From the NCBI GenBank assembly GCA_963210315.1, contig OY723250.1, positions 310,001 to 374,000 of the forward strand: a DNA stretch of 64,000 nucleotides, in the 5' to 3' direction. Each line of letters starts with the position of its first letter. Position 1 is the first letter of the stretch. The DNA comes from Rhynchopus euleeides (taxonomy: Eukaryota > Euglenozoa > Diplonemea > Diplonemida > Diplonemidae). Shown in pieces: positions 1 to 10,416 of this stretch. Below the pieces are notes generated by a model. That model ran no database searches, was not told the origin of the DNA, and saw only the letters and a list, made by a program, of their open reading frames with translations. Both the position numbers and the translations under genes were made by a program.

Positions 1-1025
1 CTGTGGCAAAACAAGTGATCATTCCTATCACTTGATTCACTGGGCAGACAGGAAATAAGATTCCAATAAACCAGGCATAGACGTAAGTCACCCCCCCCCC
101 CCCCCCGCAGACGAGGTTGTTTGGTTTGGACAACCATAATGCAAAAGGCTGGGGGACAACTCGATGTGTTCCATGTTTCGACACTTCATGAGCGGGAAGG
201 TTAAATTTTGTTTACTTCATATTTTTTTGTTGTTTCTTGCCAGGTTCTTTTTCAGGAGCTCGGCTCTTGTGCCAAACGGTGCCGGTGTGATACAGTTTGA
301 CACAGATGAACCCCTGTTATTTCAAGGCTTGATTCAAGCGGTGGCCACAGCCCCCGAAGGGGTGTCATCACCACTTTCCCCCCTTGCATGCACGTCGCCC
401 AACACTACAACACAGTGTTGGCTCAGCCGTGAGTTGAGCGGGGGTTCTGAGTGTAGTGAATGAAAAACTGCAGGTGAGAAGAGAAGCAAAGGCATTCACC
501 ATATCGCAGGACGTGAAGTCAACTCAAAATCACAAAAAGAGGCAAAAAAAATCGCAGGACAAGGCCATGCCGCATGTTACCACGCAGAAACATGGCCCGC
601 ATATGCTTGTCGGTCCCGATCCCTGACCTTCCTGGTCGCGGGGGCACTCTTGACACACATTGCCCCCCAGTGCCTGAAAGAGAGAGCCGGAGGCGAAGAA
701 GAAACGAATTTTAGTTGGAGCACATCACCTGCAAAATAAATTTCTATCAGCGCACGGGTGTGCGCTGGTGTGCAGAAAACAACTGTCAATGCAATAAAGA
801 ATCCGGGTTTTGTTGTGCGCAGAGTGGGAGTGACGAGACCCCCTGCAGAAGGGGGTTGCTGAAGTGACGGGGTGGCTTTCTGTTGCTTGTTGCTGCCGTT
901 ATCAAAACACACTGCGCGCACCGTACGGCTCCCCACCCTGGCTCCTCCGACGTGAAGAAATAAAAAGTGTGCTTTGGGAACAAAGATAGGGGGGTGGGGG
1001 TGAGGGGGGGGCACTGTTGCTTTTT

Positions 1026-1094
1026 TGTGTGGCAAAAGCGGGATAACAAAAAAAGCAGCACCCACAGCTTTGCTGTGGATGCTGCCTTTTTGCC
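1026..1094 (+). repeat. hairpin repeat family H, copy 1
   Basis: A TGTGTGGCAAAAGCGGG-type start is followed by AACAAAA, GCAGC and a 7-bp stem CCACAGC/GCTGTGG with a TTT loop, then GATGCTGCCTTTTTG. The same order of blocks recurs near 16011, 17356, 34068, 34328 and 42728, each with a different stem sequence that still pairs. Confidence 0.5.
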
Positions 1095-2838
1095 GTCCAA
1101 TGAGCAGCCCCACCCACCCGCCCACCCCCGCTGACGTTTTCTGGCACTGAAATTGCAAAGGCGGGAGCAAGGTGCACTGTGACTGATTCATCACCAGCAG
1201 ATGACCCTGGAAACGGCAGATTTTGCTGCAGAATATACTTTTGTTTCATATTTCATCGCTTCGTGTTCTGATGAAATATTGGACAAGATGATGCAACAGA
1301 AAACAACGATAAAGGAAATCGCATGGCGTGGGTGGCGTGATTTGGGCCATGCGGTACCCCGACTCTGTGCCGTTTGCAGTGGGGTCACCTTGGTGTCGGA
1401 AGTGAGGGTGGTGTCACCACCGCCGGGTGCCCTTCGACCGTTCTCAGCATCTCGTGAGGCGTTCCGCTCGAAATTCCCACCACACCCCGGTGAATCCATT
1501 CAGGTGAAATGGCAAGATGACGAGATCAGAGAGCACTGGGTGATTGTTTTGCTTTCAACTGGACTTTCAGCCCATTGCGATTTGAACTTCTGCTGAATCG
1601 TGTGGGGAGGGGTGGAGGGGTGGTCGATAGGGAGAGAGCCTACCACCTCATCTGATACTCTCTCAGAAACGCGCCTTTTTTTTTGTAATACTTTACGCAG
1701 GGCTGCATCAAACAAAATACCTGGGGTGTCTGTTTCATATGTCACGCAGGTGAACTGTGCGTCTGCAAATCAAAAAAAATGTTGAAGAATCGAAGACAAT
1801 AGAGAAAAGAACCAGTGGGGATTCTTCGATCGAGAAAATCGAGAAGACCCCGAAATAAGAAACTAGAGAGAACTTTCGGAACGCCGACACATGCAGATCT
1901 GCTGGGGCAGCTGACTCAGGAGGGGGTGGGTGCGGGAGGTTGTAATGTATATGCAGAGAAAGCACCCGCGTGAGGTTGTCATCCACCTCGCCCACTCCCT
2001 TCCACTCCATTTGCATGTGTCCCAGATGCAGGGGGTGGGTAGGGTGGTGCACCCAGCAGGGCGTCCTCCAGACCTGATGCAGTGATACAGACAACAAGAT
2101 AAAATACGTCGTGGATTTGCATGCTGTAAATTCTAGCTTGTTCTCCGTTCCGACATTGCATCAGGCATGGTAAGATCACCGCGCTAAGGGGGGGGTAAGG
2201 GGTGGGGTAACAAAAAAAAGAGTGTGGTATCGAAGGGGGGAAGAACTCCAGAAGGGGGGGGGGGGGGGAGAATAAAATAACACAGGACATCGGACATCGG
2301 AAATCGGCAAGGGAGTGTTGGAATAACCCACTTCACGTCGTGCCACAGGGGGGGGGGGGGGGGGGGGGTGGGGTGGGTGGGTCGGGAGGCAGGTTACTGG
2401 CGCAGTCGCGATACTTTTTTTGGAATCGCAAAGGTGGTGGGGCGGCGGGGGGGGGAGTACGCTTGTCGACCGGGCAGGGGTGGGGCGAGGAATGAGGCTG
2501 CAGGCCTGTCGCTAACTTTTCGATTTTGGAGATTTGGTGGGTTGACGCTCCTGTTTTGGGGGGGGGGGGGGGGTCAGGGGGGAAAACACTAGGGGCAAAT
2601 TTTTCTCGCGCGCGCTTCGCGCGCGCTCGTGTTGTTGCCTCATTTCCCCATCGGTGGACCACTAGGTGGGCACGGTGTAAGGCGCTGGGTTCCTTCCGTG
2701 GTTCCTCTCCCGCTCGCGCCACTCGGGTGCCGGAGGAAACCCACAAAATGGTTTCGGGACCATGATTTCGACGCTACCCCCTGATATGCCACGGCCGTTG
2801 AAGCGCAAGGACTTGGTTACGAGACGGGCACGCGAGAT

Positions 2839-2898
2839 GGGGGGTCTGGGGGGCAGAGCCCCCCAGCCGCCGGAGGCCACGGTAGTGAACATCTGTTC
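2839..2898 (-). repeat. GC-hairpin repeat family R, copy 1
   Basis: On the minus strand this reads GAACAGATGTTCACTACCGT, then GGCCTCCGGCGG, then the hairpin arms CTGGGGGGC and GCCCCCCAG, then ACCCCCC. Homology to the copy at 26554 continues past the hairpin through a block reading AACCAAGTCCTTGCG (about 2798-2838 here). Confidence 0.85.
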
Positions 2899-3007
2899 AT
2901 TGTGTGCAGATTCTGTGTGAGTTGGCTGCGTCCCTGAGGCTATTGGAGTGGTTGGATTCCCTGACCTGGTGGGAATCGAATGACTTGAGTACGAGACATA
3001 CGCCACA

Positions 3008-3066
3008 GGGGGTCTGGGGGGCGGAGCCCCCCAGCCGCCGGAGGCCACGGTAGTGAGCATCTGTTC
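3008..3066 (-). repeat. GC-hairpin repeat family R, copy 2
   Basis: Same ~58-bp core as the copy at 2839, on the same strand about 170 bp away. It adds a flank (to about 3095) that matches the copy at 26530-26614, including GAGAGTATGGTTTT and GACGTCGAAG. Two neighbouring copies with different shared flanks suggest the repeat moves as a longer unit of variable length. Confidence 0.85.
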
Positions 3067-3092
3067 CTGCAAAACCATACTCTCTTCGACGT

Positions 3093-3362
3093 CGACCCAG
3101 TGAAAGTAGGTTGACGCTTGGTCGACGCTTGGTGAGCGTCGACCCAGTGTAACCGGGTCAACGCTAGGTTAGCGTCGACCCAGCGTAATAAATGGGTTGA
3201 CGCTTGGTCCAGGCTTGAATGGCAACCCAGTTCCACTGGGTCGACGCTCCAAGCCTCGACCAAGCGTCAACCCAGTTCCACTGGGTCGACGCTGGGTCGA
3301 CGCTTTTTTATGGGGGGGGAAACCCAAAATCACTGGGTCGACGGTCGACGCTTAGCGACATG
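3093..3362. repeat. palindromic GTCGAC minisatellite
   Basis: Short units built on GTCGACCCAGTG and its reverse complement CACTGGGTCGAC repeat about ten times with variations such as TTGACGCTTGGTC and GTTAGCGTCGACCC. The left half mostly carries one orientation and the right half the other, with a turn near 3230-3250, so the whole block can fold on itself. A short related piece lies at 26515-26535 beside another R copy. Confidence 0.75.
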
Positions 3363-3931
3363 CCTGGGGTGTTGTTCGAGCATCGAGGCTCAAGGCACAG
3401 CATTCCAGTTCAGTTTTGGATGCCCAAGCGAACAGAGGCAATTATACAATCACAACAAATTACTTAGAACTCGGGGAACAAGAGGCCAATGCAACTGGTG
3501 AAAAAACACACAAGAGAGAAGGGTAGTAACGACAGTTGGTGTTCTTCGAATGCCGAACACCCCCCACAGCCTGCCGGGCGGAAGTGTTCGCAAGGATGAA
3601 AAGTTTCCTGAGTTGGCTACGCAGAACTTACACACAAAACAAGCAAGAATTCACCGCGAGGTGCTGCGGAAAAGCAAAGTGCCTCAGCACATTTGCACGT
3701 TTTGAAACATGAAGCCAGCAACCAGTTGTGTGTGGGTGTCACCCCGTCGCGTGAGGTCCACCACTGGCAACTCTTCTTGACTTCAGCCCAGCAACACACC
3801 CGGCACCAGCGCCTCGCCATCAGGAGAGGCTGTCGAAAGATCAAATGAGAAACAATGCAACAGAAGTCCATGGGGTCAAGGGGGGAAAGCAGAGGGAAAA
3901 GGGGTGGTCATCTTCCGGCAAAAAGGGAAAA

Positions 3932-6429
3932 TCAAAAGAGCTTGAAGTGGTTCTGTCTCTGCAGGTGTTTCACCGGCTCGAGATTGGCCAGCAGCGGCTC
4001 CGCCCGACTACCCAGCGATTTGACCAACTGTTGCAGCACGACGCTCAGGTACCGGCGCAGCGGCGTGCACGTCGCTGGCGACCGCACGTAGGTCCACAGG
4101 AGCTTCTCGACAACCTGAACGACGTGACGTCCGACAGGGCTGTCGGTCTCCTCGTGGCGCTTGTGGAAGAACAGCTCGACCACCGCACCGTACACCATGG
4201 CCACCGAGCTGCCCATTTGCAGACTCACAGCAGGAGCCTTGTCGTCAACGCCCTGCAGCTGTGCCAGCGAGTCCACAGGGTGCATCAATAGTGCCGCCAT
4301 CTCGCCCAGGGTCTCCAACTCGACGTCACCACCCGCCGCCCGCCAGTCCAGCCAGAAAGGCCGCGCCGCCCCCAGCGCGCGGAGCTGCGCAGTCGGCGCT
4401 TCGTCGACAGCCTTGCGCACGAGGGCTTGGAGGCGGAGGGCAGTCGTGTGGGCAGCGGAGTCGGTCTCCGGGATTTCGTGCTCGAACGGCGGTGTGGGGT
4501 CGAACTTCTCTTCCAGGCTGAACAGCGCTTCGTCTGCTGCCATCGTCTCCTCCTCCTCCTCCCTCCAGATCCAGTGCAGCCGCCGCGGGGTGTCTAGCCC
4601 GTACGGCCTCGAGGGGGAAACCGACGGCACCCACCGCAACCCCGTGAGCACCAGGCGCGACGACACGGACACCCCCGAGTCCTTCGCAGCCGCATTCTCG
4701 AGGATCTCCCACAGCACGTCGCGCACCGCGGGTGGCAGCGACGAATCGCTGCGGGCGAGACGGATGGCCGCCAGGCGCACCAGCTCGTCCACCACACCGA
4801 CGTGCGTCTGGAGCGCCCTGCGATCGGCCCACTCACGGCGCAGCACAGCCGCCGCGTCGCTGCACGTCGACTCGACCAGCAGCCGGAGGATCTTCTTGTG
4901 GAGCAGCACACGCACAGCCGCCCGCCGCTGCGATTGCAGTAGCAGCTTCAGCACTGCCACTACGCGCTCGCTGTGCTGCCACTCGCAGAGGTTCTCCAGG
5001 ACTGTTGCGGTGGTGCGCTGCGCGCATTTCTGCAGGACGGCAGGGCTGAGCAGGTATTTCAGGATATGCCACGCGCCGTCAGTCTCGGAGACTTGGAGCA
5101 CCACAGCCTCGACCAGAGCGCGAGAGTCCTCCGCAGGGTCGTCATCCTTCAGCAGCGACCCCAGCAGGCCGATCACTGCGGCGTGGCCTGTCGTGGGCGA
5201 CAGCACGAACTGTGTGACGGCCGCCTCGCGCGCCACAGTACTGGCCTCGCCCCCCAAGCCCAGCTCGAGGGACGAACGGGTCGCTTTTTGCGCGTTCTCG
5301 CTGTTCAGCGCCTTCAGCACCGCCGCCGTGAGGGACAGCACCAGTGGGGCCCCCGTGTTGCGCACGGCAGGCCCCAGGGGCCCGGCGACATCGCCCTGCG
5401 TGCACCCGATGAAGGTGCCCAGCACATCATCACGGTTTTTCCCCAGAAGCGCCTGGACGAGGGGAAGGTAGATCGCACTGGGTGTCAGTCCCAGCAGCTG
5501 CTTGACCAGAGCGAGTGAGCGCCGTAGCTCGAGCTCTGTGCGCGCCTCCGTCACACGGTGGACCTTCCCGCACAGCTGGTGGGCGAGCAGCACTTCGCCC
5601 TCCGAGAGCCCCGGCAGCGTCAGGTCGCGCGCGCCCTCGAGGCACTGTTCCGCCAGCGCCGTCGACGCGAGCGCGTTCTGCAGCCTCACCCGCAGCAGCT
5701 CCCACCGGAGTTCGCGCAGCGGAGTACACACGTCAGCGTACTCGCCGCTGTGCGTCACGGCGCAGCGGACGACTTGCTGTAACACTTCGACGACCGGCGC
5801 CGCCACATCGCGCGGGAGGAGCAGCGCACCGTCGGCGACCCGCCGCAGGAATTGCCCTGCAGCGCTGATGTACTCGATCACCTCGGGCACGGAGGCCCAG
5901 TCGGCGCCCGCGAGCGACATCACCTCAATCACCCGCTCCGCAGCCCCCTCGACCAGTCCTTTCTGGTCCACCCACTCTCGCTCGCTCTCGGCGGTCGCCG
6001 CGCGGAACGCCAGCAGGTCCGCCACAGACGCCTTGCGCAGCGCGGCGGTCAGCAGCGCCGCCGCGTCGCGGCCTGCGAGGGGAACGCCTCCGGCGTCACG
6101 GAGCCGGTTGGCGAGCCTGTGCCACGCCTTGCGCGCGTTGACCAGCACCGCTTCCCCTTCGCCGCCCAGCGCAGCCTCGAGCCTCTCCCACGGCAGCTGC
6201 TGCGGGACAATCCACTCCGCGTCCGGCTTCACATCCCGGAGCAGCGTGTCGAAGCGCGCAGCCTCCTGGTATCGCTCAAGCCCCGCCGACTTCTTCAGGA
6301 GCAGCTTCTCGATCTCCAACGCCAGCGCCACCCACTCGGCCCGCAGATCGAGGCGCAGGGAGGTCCGCGTTGACGGCTCGGGTGTCGGCGGGCAGGGAGG
6401 AGGCAGGGGTGGACCCCCGTAGGATGTGG
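3932..6429 (-). CDS. C-terminal part of a very large predicted mitochondrial protein (second reading frame)
   Basis: An open frame of about 830 codons, rich in Ala, Leu, Arg and Glu, with the look of stacked helices and no transmembrane segment. It has no usable start: the frame enters from upstream through a low-complexity Pro/Ser stretch, and its first internal methionines fall well inside the helical region. It therefore reads as the continuation of the frame at 6430-9632 rather than a separate gene. The shift between the two lies in or next to a run of ten C on the coding strand (6428-6437 in window coordinates). It ends ...RQNHFKLF and stop. I do not recognise the family. Codon use and GC-rich third positions match the upstream part and REV1, which supports host coding. 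The shift may be a homopolymer sequencing error, a small intron or a real break. Confidence 0.7.
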
Positions 6430-9400
6430 GGGGGGGGAGGGGCACCCCTCGACCCGCCGGCGAAGGCCGTGCTGCAGATGTCTTCGATGATCCCGCGGAA
6501 GTACCAAGCGCCGACGGAGTCGCGCTTCGACAGGTCGTTGGCCACAAACTGCAGTAGCGTTCCCGCCACCGATTTCACGAACGCCGACGCGGCTGCGTCG
6601 CCAGGAACTTCAAGTGACGCGCCGACCAGCAGTGAGATTTTTCCCCGCAGCGTCAAGTACAGGTCGGTGCGCAGGTTGCCCCTCTCGTTGCGGGTCGTTG
6701 CCTCCGTGTGCGACAGCACGCTGGCCACCAGCGGCAGCTTATCCTGCCGTTCGGAAAGCGGGACGTCGGTGTCCAGCGCTCTGGCGGCGAGGTCGAGCAG
6801 CTCCCAACGCGCATCCATCCGCTGATCGGGGTCCGACGTGCGGGCGCGTTCTTCGAGCAGTTCGCGGATCCCGACATCGGCAGCAAGCACCCCACGAGCA
6901 TACTGCACCCGCCGCAGCGCCACATCCACCCCGGCGGCGCGCGAGGCATGGATGAAGGCGCCGGTCAACCCCACCGGGTCCAGTGCCTTCAGGACGCGAG
7001 TCAGGTCATCCGGCCGCTCGCGGGCCACCTTCACGGCCACCGCCACCGCACGCTGCTGCTCGTCCGCGAGCAGGAACGCAGGCAGCCTTCCCAGGGTACG
7101 GAGGAAGAGAAGCTGCTCGGCTTCAGAGTCGGCGACGTCGCGCCGGTCGGCGGGGCGCAGCGGCACGAACGTGTCGAGATCGACGTGTGTCAGCGTATTG
7201 GCGCACCACCACCGCCACAGCTTGCGCACAGCCTCCGGAGACGCGTCGTCGGGGAGCGGTAGGCTACGCCACTGATGTCCCCCCCGGAGCAGCACCAGCA
7301 CCGCTGCGCAGATCGTCTTCAGCTGCTTCAGCGGCTCGTCGGGGTCGACCTCGACGACCACTGTGCAGCGGACCGCGTCGCTTACCCGGCCCACCGTGCG
7401 CAGCGCGATGCGGTCGCCTTTCAGGAACTGCGGGTAGCGCAGCACCTCTGAGCAGCGGTCGAGGACAGCGAGGAAGAGCGTGGCGACCTCCCCTCCTCGG
7501 CAGAGTTGCAGTCCTCCTCGCAGCTCCGTCGCCTCGAGCACCGTGTCCAGCACAGCCTTCACGTTCGTAGCGTCTGGGAAGTCGGCCCCCCCCGGCGCAC
7601 GGGTCTCCAGGATACGCAGCGCACGGTGCAGCAGGTCGGTGAGCACGGCGCTTGCCCCATCACGAAGGAGCTGCGCGCCGCGCCCATTCGACTCGCTGCC
7701 CCACAGCGCCCAGACGCTTTCGACGTCGCAGGCGCGCAGCATCGCAGACGCCGCCTGGACCAGCTGCAGCTGGCCCGCCAGCGACCGGGTGCTGGTCAGT
7801 GCGTCGGCGGCGCCGCCCAGCTCCACCGTATCGCGGCAGAGGGCCGCCAGGTAGCCGGCGTGCGACGTCATCCCGTTGCGGTAGCCTGTTCGGTCGACGA
7901 CCTCTACCGCAGATTCGAGCAGCTCCTTGCAGCGCTCGACGTGCGCCGTCAGCTTGTCGGCGTGCGCCGCGACCCAGAGCTCCTCGAGGCGGGACACGCC
8001 GCCCACGGAGGGCCAGCGGCCGTCGAGGAACTGCGCAGCAATCGCCGGCAGGCAGCGGCCGAGCATTGCTCTCCAGGCGTCGTACAGGTCGCGGTGCTCA
8101 GTGTTCATCTTTGCGTGGCGCCACGCCATGTCAGCGACCCGAACGAGGCACTGCGCCTCCCGAGACATCTCCGGCGCCCCACCCGTCGGGACGCGATGAC
8201 TGCGGAGCAGCAGCTCGCAGACCGACTCTGGCGACGCTGCCGCGAAGACCTCCACTGCGAGCGCCCGGAGCTGCGCGCGCACCCACGCTTTCTTGCGACC
8301 TACTGGCAGCGCCAGAACCTCGTCCAGCACCTCTGCACAGCCTTCACGCAGGACGACCTGCCCGGACGACTCGTCGCGCTGAAGAAACCGTTCGACCAGA
8401 GCCCTCCGATCGGGAATCATCCATAGTAGTTCTGCCGACGGGAACAGTCGGGTCGGGCCGCCAGGCCGAACGAACACCATCGTCTGCAGCGCCGAGGCAG
8501 GTTGCTTCCGGAAGAACGCGCTGACCGTGGCGTCCGTCGCGACCCACAGCTGCCGCGCCTTGCAGATCTCGACCAGCCGCAGGACGTGCCCTGGTGGAAC
8601 CTTCCCACGGATTCTCCCCTCGAACTCTTGATAGGCGTGGCCCTGGTCAAGGGGGTGGTGCCCAGCCTCGTCGAGAAGCTGCTCGAGATATTCCAAGTAG
8701 ACCGCTCCGTGTGCAGCCCAGTCCCTGAGCCCGTGAGCAAACAGCTCGCGGCGGGAGGTTTCTGTTGCCTCCGGCCTGACGAGCGCCTTCCGGACTGTGG
8801 CGCTGAGGGCGTGCTTGTAGTACTTCGAGTGCACCAGCTCGCCGCGGTTGAGGAGGAGCGAGAAGAAACCCCGTCGCTCGTCGAGACCCGCGGCCGCCTT
8901 GAGCACCGCCTTCTGCTCGACGGCGACCAAAGCCGTGTAAAGGCGTGCAAGCTCCTCGTTGGTGACATGCGGCGACCGGGTTGCGCTGGTGAGCAGCTGC
9001 GTACGGAACGCCGTCGACGTGGTCTTCTGGTAGCGGGCGAGCAGCTCCACCAGCACCGGGCTGCAGGTCGGCACGCGCTTCAAGAGCGCAGACAAGACAA
9101 AACGCTTCTCGACCAAAAGCGAACTCCGCGCGTCATCAAGCATGAAGTCGTCGCCACCGCCGCCGCCGTCCGCCTGAACTTCCTCGAAGCAGTCTTCAAA
9201 CAGCGCCAGCGCGACCTCCTCGCCGCACGGCGACCGCATGATCGCCCGGCCGATGAACTCCCAGCGACCCCCCTGCGGGAGGCTTGCCAGCACAGCCACC
9301 AGTTCGGTCGTGGCTGGTGGCTCGCCGCGGGCAAGGGCGTCGGCCGCAGCGGTTGCACGGGCCAGCTTCTCGGCGTCACCACCGAACCCGCCGTGCAGCC

Positions 9401-9632
9401 CGTAGAAGTACGTCTCGCTGAGCCCACCATTGCGGGTTGCGTCGCCACCTGCTGTTGGCTTCTCCTGCGCTCCACCGGGTACGCCGGCGCTGCTGCCCAC
9501 CGCACGCGCGGCGCAGCACCGCACCGCCTGGCGGAGGCTGCGCCGCGGCTGCTGCAGCCTGGTGCCCAGGCTGCCTTGCAGGCCCTGCCGCAGGAGCGAC
9601 AGGCTCGCTCGGGGGCGGACCAGCGCCAGCAT
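6430..9632 (-). CDS. N-terminal part of a very large predicted mitochondrial protein
   Basis: I place the start at the ATG at 9632. The longer frame to 9755 begins only at GTG, and the residues after this ATG (MLALVRPRASLSLLRQGLQG and on) form a classic mitochondrial presequence: many Arg, Leu and Ser, no acidic residue for about 40 positions, amphipathic. About 1,060 helical, Leu/Ala/Arg/Glu-rich residues follow, with no catalytic motif I can name; an alpha-solenoid scaffold or organelle RNA-related protein is possible but is only a guess. Toward the end it reads ...YFRGIIEDICSTAF and then enters a Gly/Pro-rich segment where the good-looking frame switches to the one annotated at 3932-6429. 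Joined, the product would be roughly 1,900 residues. The next gene upstream, REV1, is on the same strand about 780 bp away. Confidence 0.75.
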
Positions 9633-10416
9633 CTCACAAGGGCGCCGTGCTTTGAGGGCAGAGGGTGTGTGGTGTGTGTGTGTGCAACCTGCGATGTGGC
9701 GTTGACGTTGTAGATGGTTTGGCGGCTTTTCGCAAACACGCGTGAGTGGCAACACAACAGTCCCTGCCCCACCCCTCCGGGTAGGGAGCGCAAGAGGCAG
9801 TAAGCAAGGGGGGGAGGAGTGGAGCTGCGTACAAGCTGGCTTCTGGGATCACCCTTTAACGTGACAGGACTTCTGCTGACACTGCCCAAGATGATCAAAT
9901 GATCTGGACAGACGAAGCAATCTGCACACTTTCTTCAGGTGCCGGACGGCTGGGCCAGGAGAAGCTCGATGAGCTTGACCGGCAGGGGAGAACGGGCGCG
10001 AGGGTCGGGCTGACCTGCCTGGGGGACGTCTCCCACGCATCACAGTCGGTGAGGAACTGCGGGAAGTTAGCAGAACATGGTCGGCCTGCTCCGCGTCGGG
10101 GCGCTTCGCGCCCCTCCTCTCCGCAGGCCTCCCGCCACCGCCGGGCCACGGCTGGTCCCGACCCGCGTACTGCAGCACTAGTCAACTAGACTGCCACACA
10201 GGGCTGCAGCGGGCAGGTTACGCATGAAGCAACACCACTTGTCAGAAACAGGAAGCGAGCAGATGAAGAAACCCCTGGTCGCATACTCAAAGAAGTCCTC
10301 GCAATCTCACACCCAGAAACAACTGCTTGCACCTGAAAGCAGGCAGCCCTTCACCGCTTGCGGGAAAATTGCGGGAAGTGTCTGCGGTCAAACAAAACGC
10401 AAGCCACGTCCCCTTT
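9633..10416. other. spacer between REV1 and the large mitochondrial gene
   Basis: No gene seen. It must hold the 3' end of REV1 and the promoter and leader of the downstream gene. A GC palindrome with arms GGGGCGC and GCGCCCC around TTC sits at about 10098-10114. A (GT)n tract lies at 9668-9683. Confidence 0.6.

Larger units (their letters stand above)
1..3092. other. gene-free left end with possible exon fragments
   Basis: I see no complete gene here. There are several C or G homopolymer runs (around 91-107, 2229-2268, 2349-2369, 2560-2572). Two stretches look like exons of an intron-rich gene on the plus strand. One is 1201-1503, open for 101 codons, preceded by AG and followed by CAG|GTGAAA. 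The other is 1701-1749, preceded by a T-rich tract and ACGCAG and followed by GTGAAC; it continues the open frame. Neither matches a family I know and the splice signals are common by chance, so this is a weak suggestion. Confidence 0.3.

Noticed and set aside
4161-9713. Many long plus-strand ORFs (up to 436 codons) opposite the large minus-strand gene
   Set aside because: They are antisense shadows of GC-rich coding sequence, with Arg/Ser/Ala-rich composition and no motifs.
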